Below are positions 23,401-31,918 of a stretch of DNA of 64,000 bases, one piece after another. The notes beneath the pieces are model-generated. The model saw nothing but the letters and a program-made list of their open reading frames with translations, had not been told where the DNA came from and ran no database searches. This DNA is from Plasmopara viticola. Its lineage: Eukaryota; Oomycota; Peronosporomycetes; Peronosporales; Peronosporaceae. How positions within the stretch are numbered: position 1 is the first letter of the stretch; every line of letters begins with the position of its first letter. The stretch is from positions 620,001 to 684,000 of the forward strand of contig MBPM02000024.1 of assembly GCA_001695595.3 (NCBI GenBank). The letters run 5' to 3'. Both the position numbers and the translations under genes were made by a program.

Positions 23401-26400
23401 GAATTCGCTATGAGCTTGAGACAAGGATGGCTCGGGGTTTAAATGCGCCAGATATGAACGGGCACCACTTCCACCGTCTCCGTCATCCTTTATCTTAAGA
23501 GTTGACCAAAGGTCTCCTGTTACGCTAGGCCAGATACCGGGCAGCGACAAACGCAGCATCACAGTTTCGTCAGGATTCTCCACAACGCTGTCATCAGTCG
23601 TTCGCACGATGAACGAATGTGTAAGGTCGTCCACACCGTCAAAATAGAGCGTTCCCGAGCTCGACGAGTAGTCCGAGGTGCCAGCATAATCAAATTGTGC
23701 GTCAATCCAAAGCGATCGGCGCTCACTACTGTCGTAAAATTGGTCTCGGCCATTTGCTGTACCAACAGTATCAAAAGCGAGCCATCGCCCTCTACCCACC
23801 TGTGGAAACGGCTCTTGACCCATGACATCCTTTGCATAAAAGACCGATGAGCTTTCTTGACTTCCAGCAGCGTCAAGACTTGTTAGTTTCCGTAACGAAT
23901 TGCTAGAAAAAGTGTCGGCAACACACGTTAAAACGGCATGTCGATCAGAAAAAGCGTCCCCTGTATCGTACTGAATGGAAAGCTGTGGAGCGTCAGACAC
24001 GTCCACCGCACAAAATCCGAGATGGCTACAACGCTGCACTGTTACGTCTACGCTGTCACCTTCAAGCACGCTATACATTTTGGCCGAAAAGCGCAACGAA
24101 ATTATTCCGAGGTCAGAAACGAAAGCCCCTCCAGCATTTGTACCTGATATGAAAGTGTCCAAGTTTGGCGCTCCAACGACTGCGGTTCGCTTGTGCACAG
24201 CAACAGCCGACCCAAACCATGCAAAATATTGTTTCTCGCGCGGAAATATTGATGCCTGTTCAGTCCATTTTCCGTTTACATCCCGAGTAAATACATAAGC
24301 ATTTCCACGTAGCACCGGGGCCAAGGGGCTGATCCACTTCACCGTAACCTCGCCCCCATCTAGCTGTGAGCTGTCTACTTTAAAAAGCGGTACCTCACCG
24401 GAGCTGCCCGCAAAAGTTACATACCATGTATATCCTCTGGATATGCTGGGACCATCACGACGGACTAGAACATTAACAAGGTCAAAGTCCGTGTTCAGGA
24501 TAGCCTGGAGATTCAATGCGCTAATGTCGTACGCAATAGCTCGAGTTTTCACTCGTTGGAGAGTAGCTACTTCTGTTACTTTATCTCCAATATTAGGGCG
24601 CAAAAGACTGAGCGTGAAAGAGCCGCCTTGAATCACGTCTGTGGGCTCTTTTTGTAAAACAGTGGTAGTAATAGATTGAACCGCCTTTCGAATGGTGCGT
24701 TCGCCCTCGTAAAGCTCGTGCGCACCAACAACAATGGTATTTTCCGCTACCGCGACGCTTGTCCCAAAACGATCTCGCGCACGAATATCTGAACTGTAAA
24801 GAATTTGTTGCAGCACGAAAAAAATATCAGTGCTACTGCGCCGAACGAACACAAGCACAATTCCACTTTCCACACCATCAACCGCGCCGTCCCGACGATC
24901 ATTATGACAATGAGCGCCAACAACTAGTGTATAGGTAGAGAACATGTTCAGATCCAGTGAATTACCAAAGCGGTCTCCTGATTTCAATTCTGGAGTCACT
25001 TGAGCTAGAAATTGGCGATTCTGAAAATGGCCATCGATGAGATCAAACACAAAGACGGCTCCACTGTTTGAGGCGTAACCAGGGGCACCAACGACCAGAG
25101 TCGTGGTCGAAGACCCCGAAATTGCCACTGCTTCTCCAAATCGATCGCCTTTCGTAATCGCATTAGGTGCAGCGTTTAATGTTTGCAAAAGTATCCACTC
25201 ATCTATTCCATTAAACTGATAGATATACACACGACCTTCTTCATCAAAAGCTCCCGGCGCCCCCACAACTGCGAATGGTTTCAAAAACGCCACTGCACTG
25301 CCGTAGTCACGCACACTACCGATATAGGCAGCAGGTGGAGCAATCTTTGCATGCTCTGACCAAGTGTTGAGGTTTTCGTCTCTCGTAAAGATGTAGGCTG
25401 CACCGCACTGACTTCCTTTGGCGCTCGCTCCATCGCTCCGGAACGTGCCAGCCAAGTATTCATGCATCTGAGCACTCCCAGTGCCAGAGCCCTTTGTCAA
25501 TGCACTTGAATCAACGGCAAGATCGGGAATATTTCCTAACTCATCTCCATGATCGCCTGCCCGTAAGGACAGCACAATCTCGACCCCTGCACATAAATTA
25601 GTAAATTGTGTGTCAATTTGAACCATGCTGTAATCTACCGACATAATTGCAGCAATTGCGGATTGAAATTCTTCCATATTGGCATCATACGCGACAGGAT
25701 TCGATGCCTTGCTTCGATAGACAATTCGCAAAAAGCCTCCGTCAGCGTCACACAAAATGGATTGCTTTTCAAAATCTCCATAAATTGCTGCTGCAGGTGC
25801 ACCAACAAGTAGCATGTTACCCTGCAAACTCACACTGGAGCCAAACAAATCACCACCACGCGTATCAAGCCCTGTGATTGTGCTGCCTTGCTGATTCCAG
25901 TCATTTTGACCGCGTGTAAAGACTGCAACCATACCTGCCGATCCACCTCGTAGTCCAGTAATCGTGTCAAAGCCAGAGGCCGTCGTTGAATACGTCCCAT
26001 GGCCTCCTACTTGTACAACAACACGAGCGTTTGTACCTTTCAACTTCATCGTGACAGGCACGAGTGCAGGTATATTTCCCAGTACATCAACCACAGGCCC
26101 ATACTCATTCTTGCTGTTGACCTGCAAGAACGTTATTGTCCAAGAGTATCCACCATAATCATTCATACCGGCCGTGCGATGGACAATGACATCATTCACT
26201 GACAACAAATGTTCCAGAGCGACTTCGACCTCGTGGTCTGTTGCATCGACAGAAATATCATCGGTCTCGTCATTTGGAAATAAATCTGTGCGGAATTGAA
26301 GCCTAAAAGACCCAAACAGACGTCCCTGGCCTTGGCGCTCTGTCCGTACACTCGATTGCGCACCATACCCGGTCAATAGCACACCATGAGGCAAGAGCTC

Positions 26401-29400
26401 AGGTACATCGTATGATAATTCACTTGCTTTAAAAGTTATTCTCCACGTGTATGTCTTCATCAAACTTGGCAGTGAACGTGAGATGCTCCAGACATCCAAA
26501 TTTAAATCTTGTGACAAAATGATTTTCAATCCTGCTTCATCAACATCATACATAATGTTCCGCGTCACCAAGTTGCCTAGCTGTAGCGTGAAGGTACCTC
26601 CCAATGAAGTGGAGGACACTGCAACCTCTGCTGCTGATCCAGATCTCCCGTCGCCAATCGATGCTAATCTTCCGGTAAGCTGACTACTGACTGCAGCCAG
26701 AGTGTCGAGAGGACCTTCGGCACCGAGAAATGTAATATGCCACGCGTATGCATTATTGCAACCACAATACGTATTCGGCTCTCGCGTCACGCTAATTGTT
26801 TGGGTTTCAAAGCCCAAATCCATTTCAATAGCTAAGCGCATTTGAGTGGGGTCAGCATTGTAAGGGAGTCGCCGCGTGGGACCAATAAATCCGAGTCTTA
26901 GATAAAAAAAGCCACCAATAGTCTCTCCAGGTGCCGCCGTACTTGTTAGAATTTGCACCGCTGGTCGCTGCTTTGCTGTGGTTTGAAGAACTTGAATCTC
27001 ATTAACAAAAGCCTCTGCATCACCCAAAGCCGTCACAATTTGTACTGCACCTACTGAATGACTAGCGCCCGGTCCACCAATCACAATTGTGTCGCCATCC
27101 ACATCAACACTTGTACCAAGCCGGTCGCCGCTCGCGAGCGGCGAGCTCCTTAACGCATAGACAGCTGAAGGAAGCATATCGAAATATGAACTTGTTTCAA
27201 GCAGTGTTTGTCCGAGCTGCGCACTGAAACTGACCCTGTAATTGATTCCAAGACGATTCACAATAAGATCCGCAAAGGTTGCTTTCCCAAAAAGTATTGG
27301 CATGACTGTACTACCCAATAGACGCCCTCCAGGAGGATTTAGATGTAAATCTACACTTTGAGTTGCAGCGACATTTGGGTCGGCTGTGCATGTCAAAATG
27401 CGAGCGCCGTTTAGTTCCAAAGCCGTCGTGCTAGTATAGTCTAGAGCATGCGCAGTATCTCCTGTCTGTATCGTGTACTTGAAGCGCAATGTTGTACCGG
27501 GACTGCCACTTACGTAGACGCCATAACGCGTGATCGTTGTAGTCGCAAAAGTTGAAAGCGGCGAGATTGGACTTGGCTGGAACCTTAACCTTGGCGTGGG
27601 ACCTTGTGCACCTAACGCGCCTTGATCAATCACCACACAAGCGCTGAATGTCACCTCCATGATAACCGTATCGTAGACTTTGTATATTCCGTCGGGGGAT
27701 ACAAAGCGTGTAGAAACTATCCTAGGTTTGCGGCCATTCACTTTAATGTTTTTGTTATAACTGAGGCTGCCTTGGGTGCGCGGATACGGAAGATTGACAT
27801 CAGCCGCCGTCGTGGGAATTGTTGACAAGTGCAAAATTGCAGTCGGCATTGAAGTACTATCTGTCAAGTCAAGAGAGTGATGATCCACATATTCCATGTC
27901 CACAGAGTAATCGCTCTCTTCAACCGTGTAAATAAATTTGAGCACTGTTGTTCCACTACCAGATACGTAAAGTGCCTTGCGCGCCACCGCACCCACATCC
28001 AACCAGAGAAAAGGGATCCCTCGAACGACGACGTGCTGGCTAAAAGACACTGCCAGTATAATTTGATCTCCACACCGGTACTGGCCATTGGCGGTTGGCG
28101 AAGAAACATCTAGGACGAAAGGGACAATTCCTCCATTCACTTTCAATAACATTCCAAGGGGTGTCGGATTAGGGAGCGTCAGCACCGCATTTGTTGTCGG
28201 AGTAGTAGATAATCTTTTAATAGTTGATTGACCATTAATGAGCGACAACGCACTCTGATCTGTATACATTAAATCACTAGCCGAGTCGCCTGGCCCCACG
28301 ACATACTTAAACAACAACAAGTGTTTGTCATCGTTCGCGTAACCTTGGCACCGGACAGGTTTTCCACCTTTCACGGTGTTCAGAAATAGCACAGGAGCCT
28401 TCTCTGGAAAAACAATTGGTGGAGGCTCGATATGCACTTCCGAATCAAACTTGACTACGATTTCAATCGTGTCGCCCACAACAAACGAGCCGGCATTTAC
28501 GTTTGGAGCACTTGTGGGCGAATAGACGCTTAATATGTGGGGGGCACTTGTGTCAATCGCAATATTTGCTGGTACTAAACTAATCCCTGTCAGTGACAAA
28601 TCTGCATCAACCGCATTAAAATTCAATATTCGGCAACTTGGTGCGGTGCATATCACGGCATTGTCATCAAATTTATCTAACCCAGACGAAGCTTCTCCAT
28701 CACTAATGGTGTACAAGAAATCAAGCCTGTGTGTATTGCTACCAGATGCATACGGCACAATTGTGTCCGTATTTATCTTCAACGCTGGAGGCGCAGCTCC
28801 CGAAATCGCGACCTCATCCGAGAAGCTAAGAGACAAAATAATGACTTGTTTTGTCCCATATATACCTGTGGCGACGTCCGCTGAGAATTCCGTAATTGTA
28901 GTCACGAATGACAATGTCGAATCGACAATGATCTGGGGACTCATAGATGGCGGGTCCGGCAGCATTAAATTCGCGTCCATTATGGGTGACATGGAGGTCC
29001 GTCGAATTGTTGCACCATTAAGCACTAAGGCCGATTTCGACTGATAATTTACCCCATTCGGAGCTACGTCTCCCAAACTCACGATGTAGGAAAATAACAA
29101 CGACAAACTTCCACTACCCGACTTGTAAATAGCCTTGCGGTTGCGATCTCCAACTGCCAGCAGTAGGTAAGGCGTACCTTTTGTCGAGTCCACAGTGACA
29201 AGTCCTGAAAAAGTTACGCCAATTAATACTTCATCACTGCGGCTAACTGTCGTGGTAGGTGCAGATGATATAAATATGGTCGTGATGCTTGGAGGAAGCC
29301 CATCAATAAGTAACTGAGCATTGTTCGCCAAAGCTTTCCCTGCATTTGTAGCACTAACTAGCGTTATCACTGCGGAAGCCTCCGACAATCCTGAAGATCC

Positions 29401-31788
29401 AACGAGAGAACGAGTGATAAAGCCACCATTCAGGTCAAGTGCTTGGTCGTCCTGGTAATTAAGATAACCGCTTCCCACGGTGTCACCAGCAGATACTCGA
29501 TACATAAATGTCAGCACTTTCGAGCCGCTACCATTTGTATAACTTGCAAATCGGTTAGTTGGACCAGTATTCAGAAAAAGACGTGGATTGTTCGTAACCG
29601 TAACAGGTTTCGTAAATGTGATCAAAATCCTTATCTCATCTCCAGGAGCGTAAATGCCGTTGCTAGTGCTACTGGCCACGCCCACTGCCGAATCAACTGT
29701 CGGAATCGCGGTATCAATAACAATATTGTTGACATCAGAAAGTTTAGTTGAAGCTGGAGCTACTGTTAAAACCGCATCAGTGGTTGGGCTCTGAGAAAAG
29801 CGCTTTATAAAGCCACCGTTGACATTGATACTCGCAGTCACATCCAAATTCGCGGCTGCGTCACCATCTTGAACAGTGTATACAAATAGCAAAGTGTTGG
29901 TATCGCTACCACTTATATATATGGCGAAACGCGTTCCTCCTGTGCCGCCGACAGACGTCAGTGCGACTGGTAGCAACGGATTGCCGTAGACCGACACAGG
30001 ATATGAAAATTGCACTTTTAATTCAATCGGTTGTCCCGTGCCATATTCACCGTCACCTGGAGTGGAACAATACACGGACGTGATCACCGGAGCTGCCGTA
30101 TCGATCATTACCGCACTGGATCCCGCGAGAGAATTGATGCTGCCTATCGCCGGCAAAGTGAGAATCGGGATCTTTCCGTTACGGTCTGCAATGAGCCCAC
30201 CATTTAGCGATAAAGCTGTCGTTGAAGTGTAATCTAAGTCCGGGCTGTTATCGGTAGCCACAACATCATACTCAAATATATAGGCACTGAGCCACGGAAT
30301 GTTTGTTGCAACAGCAACGGCTTGCCCATTTGTTCCAGCTCCATTCACAGAAGATGCCAATTCCAGTGTTGGCGCGCCTTGGAATGTAACTTCATCCGAA
30401 AACGTCACTTGAACAAGGATCCGCGACCCGACACCGCAGGGCATTGGATAGGCAGAGTTGGTCAGCGCACGCACATTGACGATTGTCACAAGTGGGGCTT
30501 CAGATGTGTCGACAACGATACTTGAACTTACTGAAGCACTGGAGACCAAAGAGACCGTGACAGTTCCCGTATTGAGTGAAGAAACCACGTTACCTCCGGA
30601 ATCAAGTAGCGCTATGATGGGTTGGATTTCATTGGGTTGACCATCTACGATACCATTTGATAGATTGCGCTGCAAGTGCAATGACACAGGGGCACCCGTT
30701 AGTACGTGAAATGCCTTCGAAATCACTGAAGTATTCGTGTCCATCCATAAATTCTTGCCCCGGACCTTAGTATGGAGTGTAAATTTTAGCGAGTATCCAC
30801 TTCCTGCTTTGTCGATTTTAAGGCCACGAAACACGGCCATACCTTTTCGTACATTGACAGCAAGTCCATCGATTGGTGCAAGTGTTCCTTGTGAAGGGTT
30901 TGCAGCTATTGCCACACAAACCTTGCTTGAACTGTCAGTCTCGAGAAGATTGCCCCCTGAATCGAAAAGCTTGAGAACGGGCTGAATGAGAAATGCCTTA
31001 CCACCCCTTGCTTCACCGAGTGTAGTGCTTAATGCTAATTTATCGCATTTGCCTGCTGCGACAGTAAAATAATTTGTGACCACTGTGTTCCCTCCGTTAA
31101 GCACCAAATCTGTAGTGTAACGCAGCTTGTACGGTGAGCCCGCAGCATCAATGAATATACCACGAAAATGAACAATGCCATCAACAATCGATACATTTAA
31201 AAGACCTGCTGGCTGCAACACGCCCCCAGCAGGATTAACATCAATTTCAACACGCACAGAGCCTTCACTTGTTGCTGTCACAACGTTACCGCCCCTATCC
31301 ACCACTCCAACAGTCGGCTGCGGCGAAAAAGGGTTGCCACCATAGGCCGTACTGATAAGATCAAAAATCTCAAGTCGGTATTTGGGACCTACTAGAATGT
31401 CAAACGGCAATGTTTCGACCCTTGCACCATGATAGTATGAGGTGAAGACAAGAGTAAAGCCAGCATTTGCCTCGTTTATATATAGCCCGGAACAACGCAC
31501 AATGCCATTTACAATAGCAAAAGCGCTTTCCACAGGATAAAGAACTGCAAATCGGGATGGATTGTTCCCGAAATCAACCAGCACAATGCCGTCAGTTTCG
31601 GAAGTGAGGATGTTGCCACTGTCATCGGATAGTGCAAGCACAGGCTGCACAACAAGCGGTTCTCCTGCTATAGATGTCTGTGGTTGCACGAGAATAATAA
31701 GCTGTTTTGCCGATGCTTCGAGAAGCAAAAGCAAATACACGACAGTGAGAAGAAGAATCGAAGAATGGCATAGCTTGCATCTTGACAT
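20461..31788 (-). CDS. Giant secreted FG-GAP / Ig-like / Calx-beta repeat protein
   Basis: An uninterrupted 11.3-kb frame gives about 3775 aa. ATG 31788 was chosen because it is followed at once by a signal peptide (hydrophobic LLLTVVYLLLLLEASA). Residues 30-430 hold four filamin-like repeats, each with a D(S/R)GGN or similar motif. About 435-1475 hold eight Ig-like repeats of roughly 130 aa, recurring as GDxIxIxVxFS, SGSG, FxYTV and ALxLNGG. From about 1545 to 3640 at least a dozen FG-GAP units (for example GDRFGEAVAISG, VVGAPG) suggest integrin-alpha-like beta-propellers, interleaved with five copies of an unassigned domain ending in GYTWxVTF. Calx-beta-like domains lie near 2570-2780 and at the C-terminus (3645-3775). 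No transmembrane segment or GPI signal is visible, so it is probably secreted or wall-bound. Adhesion or Ca2+ binding is inference. The stop may be masked by an unseen 3' intron. Confidence 0.88.
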   Translation of the reverse strand: MSRCKLCHSSILLLTVVYLLLLLEASAKQLIILVQPQTSIAGEPLVVQPVLALSDDSGNILTSETDGIVLVDFGNNPSRFAVLYPVESAFAIVNGIVRCSGLYINEANAGFTLVFTSYYHGARVETLPFDILVGPKYRLEIFDLISTAYGGNPFSPQPTVGVVDRGGNVVTATSEGSVRVEIDVNPAGGVLQPAGLLNVSIVDGIVHFRGIFIDAAGSPYKLRYTTDLVLNGGNTVVTNYFTVAAGKCDKLALSTTLGEARGGKAFLIQPVLKLFDSGGNLLETDSSSKVCVAIAANPSQGTLAPIDGLAVNVRKGMAVFRGLKIDKAGSGYSLKFTLHTKVRGKNLWMDTNTSVISKAFHVLTGAPVSLHLQRNLSNGIVDGQPNEIQPIIALLDSGGNVVSSLNTGTVTVSLVSSASVSSSIVVDTSEAPLVTIVNVRALTNSAYPMPCGVGSRILVQVTFSDEVTFQGAPTLELASSVNGAGTNGQAVAVATNIPWLSAYIFEYDVVATDNSPDLDYTSTTALSLNGGLIADRNGKIPILTLPAIGSINSLAGSSAVMIDTAAPVITSVYCSTPGDGEYGTGQPIELKVQFSYPVSVYGNPLLPVALTSVGGTGGTRFAIYISGSDTNTLLFVYTVQDGDAAANLDVTASINVNGGFIKRFSQSPTTDAVLTVAPASTKLSDVNNIVIDTAIPTVDSAVGVASSTSNGIYAPGDEIRILITFTKPVTVTNNPRLFLNTGPTNRFASYTNGSGSKVLTFMYRVSAGDTVGSGYLNYQDDQALDLNGGFITRSLVGSSGLSEASAVITLVSATNAGKALANNAQLLIDGLPPSITTIFISSAPTTTVSRSDEVLIGVTFSGLVTVDSTKGTPYLLLAVGDRNRKAIYKSGSGSLSLLFSYIVSLGDVAPNGVNYQSKSALVLNGATIRRTSMSPIMDANLMLPDPPSMSPQIIVDSTLSFVTTITEFSADVATGIYGTKQVIILSLSFSDEVAISGAAPPALKINTDTIVPYASGSNTHRLDFLYTISDGEASSGLDKFDDNAVICTAPSCRILNFNAVDADLSLTGISLVPANIAIDTSAPHILSVYSPTSAPNVNAGSFVVGDTIEIVVKFDSEVHIEPPPIVFPEKAPVLFLNTVKGGKPVRCQGYANDDKHLLLFKYVVGPGDSASDLMYTDQSALSLINGQSTIKRLSTTPTTNAVLTLPNPTPLGMLLKVNGGIVPFVLDVSSPTANGQYRCGDQIILAVSFSQHVVVRGIPFLWLDVGAVARKALYVSGSGTTVLKFIYTVEESDYSVDMEYVDHHSLDLTDSTSMPTAILHLSTIPTTAADVNLPYPRTQGSLSYNKNIKVNGRKPRIVSTRFVSPDGIYKVYDTVIMEVTFSACVVIDQGALGAQGPTPRLRFQPSPISPLSTFATTTITRYGVYVSGSPGTTLRFKYTIQTGDTAHALDYTSTTALELNGARILTCTADPNVAATQSVDLHLNPPGGRLLGSTVMPILFGKATFADLIVNRLGINYRVSFSAQLGQTLLETSSYFDMLPSAVYALRSSPLASGDRLGTSVDVDGDTIVIGGPGASHSVGAVQIVTALGDAEAFVNEIQVLQTTAKQRPAVQILTSTAAPGETIGGFFYLRLGFIGPTRRLPYNADPTQMRLAIEMDLGFETQTISVTREPNTYCGCNNAYAWHITFLGAEGPLDTLAAVSSQLTGRLASIGDGRSGSAAEVAVSSTSLGGTFTLQLGNLVTRNIMYDVDEAGLKIILSQDLNLDVWSISRSLPSLMKTYTWRITFKASELSYDVPELLPHGVLLTGYGAQSSVRTERQGQGRLFGSFRLQFRTDLFPNDETDDISVDATDHEVEVALEHLLSVNDVIVHRTAGMNDYGGYSWTITFLQVNSKNEYGPVVDVLGNIPALVPVTMKLKGTNARVVVQVGGHGTYSTTASGFDTITGLRGGSAGMVAVFTRGQNDWNQQGSTITGLDTRGGDLFGSSVSLQGNMLLVGAPAAAIYGDFEKQSILCDADGGFLRIVYRSKASNPVAYDANMEEFQSAIAAIMSVDYSMVQIDTQFTNLCAGVEIVLSLRAGDHGDELGNIPDLAVDSSALTKGSGTGSAQMHEYLAGTFRSDGASAKGSQCGAAYIFTRDENLNTWSEHAKIAPPAAYIGSVRDYGSAVAFLKPFAVVGAPGAFDEEGRVYIYQFNGIDEWILLQTLNAAPNAITKGDRFGEAVAISGSSTTTLVVGAPGYASNSGAVFVFDLIDGHFQNRQFLAQVTPELKSGDRFGNSLDLNMFSTYTLVVGAHCHNDRRDGAVDGVESGIVLVFVRRSSTDIFFVLQQILYSSDIRARDRFGTSVAVAENTIVVGAHELYEGERTIRKAVQSITTTVLQKEPTDVIQGGSFTLSLLRPNIGDKVTEVATLQRVKTRAIAYDISALNLQAILNTDFDLVNVLVRRDGPSISRGYTWYVTFAGSSGEVPLFKVDSSQLDGGEVTVKWISPLAPVLRGNAYVFTRDVNGKWTEQASIFPREKQYFAWFGSAVAVHKRTAVVGAPNLDTFISGTNAGGAFVSDLGIISLRFSAKMYSVLEGDSVDVTVQRCSHLGFCAVDVSDAPQLSIQYDTGDAFSDRHAVLTCVADTFSSNSLRKLTSLDAAGSQESSSVFYAKDVMGQEPFPQVGRGRWLAFDTVGTANGRDQFYDSSERRSLWIDAQFDYAGTSDYSSSSGTLYFDGVDDLTHSFIVRTTDDSVVENPDETVMLRLSLPGIWPSVTGDLWSTLKIKDDGDGGSGARSYLAHLNPEPSLSQAHSEFSRSASIFCAGNAAVVGAPLEQNPAGIKCGAVHFFVRRSGFWERDATVFPSDCVQDLKFGTSVAIDGSLGSVRAIVGAPGADAAYIYLYRRDEVAAAARWLEETRLHEPTQITNDLNYNYAGSGAVAIFGDIAVVGASGLEKVFVYHRSVDASWNLVSTLRANDSVQHRVLEHTVEPSYGFGRAVDLDRRTIIVGAPFSDAGVFTAQQYHSADFENRFFAKGAAYVYYLQAQVQQIMLRTSSLLSDGTFRLTASRRGLTGTTRALRYSATAVEVKAALEGREGEDGDGSTIDELGFLLVEVDRTGSIEQGFTWSVTFIGDVVTVPLMTASWLGYGCLTCKAFSSTYVPDPSRQILISEVVAIGSDWKQQTRLTAPDGNGGDQFGISVGINGEQAIVGAAGSSALTTTTWDFETGDLTGWLTTGTAFDVQPTYGDNSYGRINLYRPSPYVGASPPGQRANHEGRYWVGTFEARPGAGKAMTAARVAAQMCAFADSDLCRAPNYKLPSVSASVGTTQGDEPQGTLTSLPFTIEGQWLSFRVGGGCDIRVVYVELLIDGQPAAVSESVAAEQVAVEGTVDGSFASKTDSVRPLSATSKLRATGRCRETMEEITWDLSAYENRTAQIRVVDASSNPVWGHINFDDVRFSWGAARVAQMSTSKAGAAYTFRRRAPGTHVLAAKCEGMNRWSCEWKFQARLAASDKRSEDLFGSNVVVDDRLGVAVVAAPGQRSVDANNTIERLLNDGLDMSMEEIKAMEQVGSLYVYRRSNEVRDGAGALLRSPKWTSEEVVKLQYPQKQRQSHFGAALDLDGSDLLVGAPGYSVSLKLPQSGRAFVYDLAVVGVKFTNSWFSCIERNADGFVGLTLSRSATTSNLTRPLTIGYATEDRSAIGVDALKFAACTRLALTKRRRECGDYQQSAGEVTFATGETSKLVTIPIMDDMCYEPWEKHFVVRLQVPGGEPLLGEDFIARVRIDDDDFNSVLC

Positions 31789-31918
31789 TACACTTGACTG
31801 CAAACGAGTTCTAAATCACTCAATCAGTTACTTGCACATCAAAAGGCCTGACGAAATAGATACAAAAAAAAAGATTCGATTTTGGATCTTCAGTGCGACC
31901 TTTGGCCGCAAACTCGTG

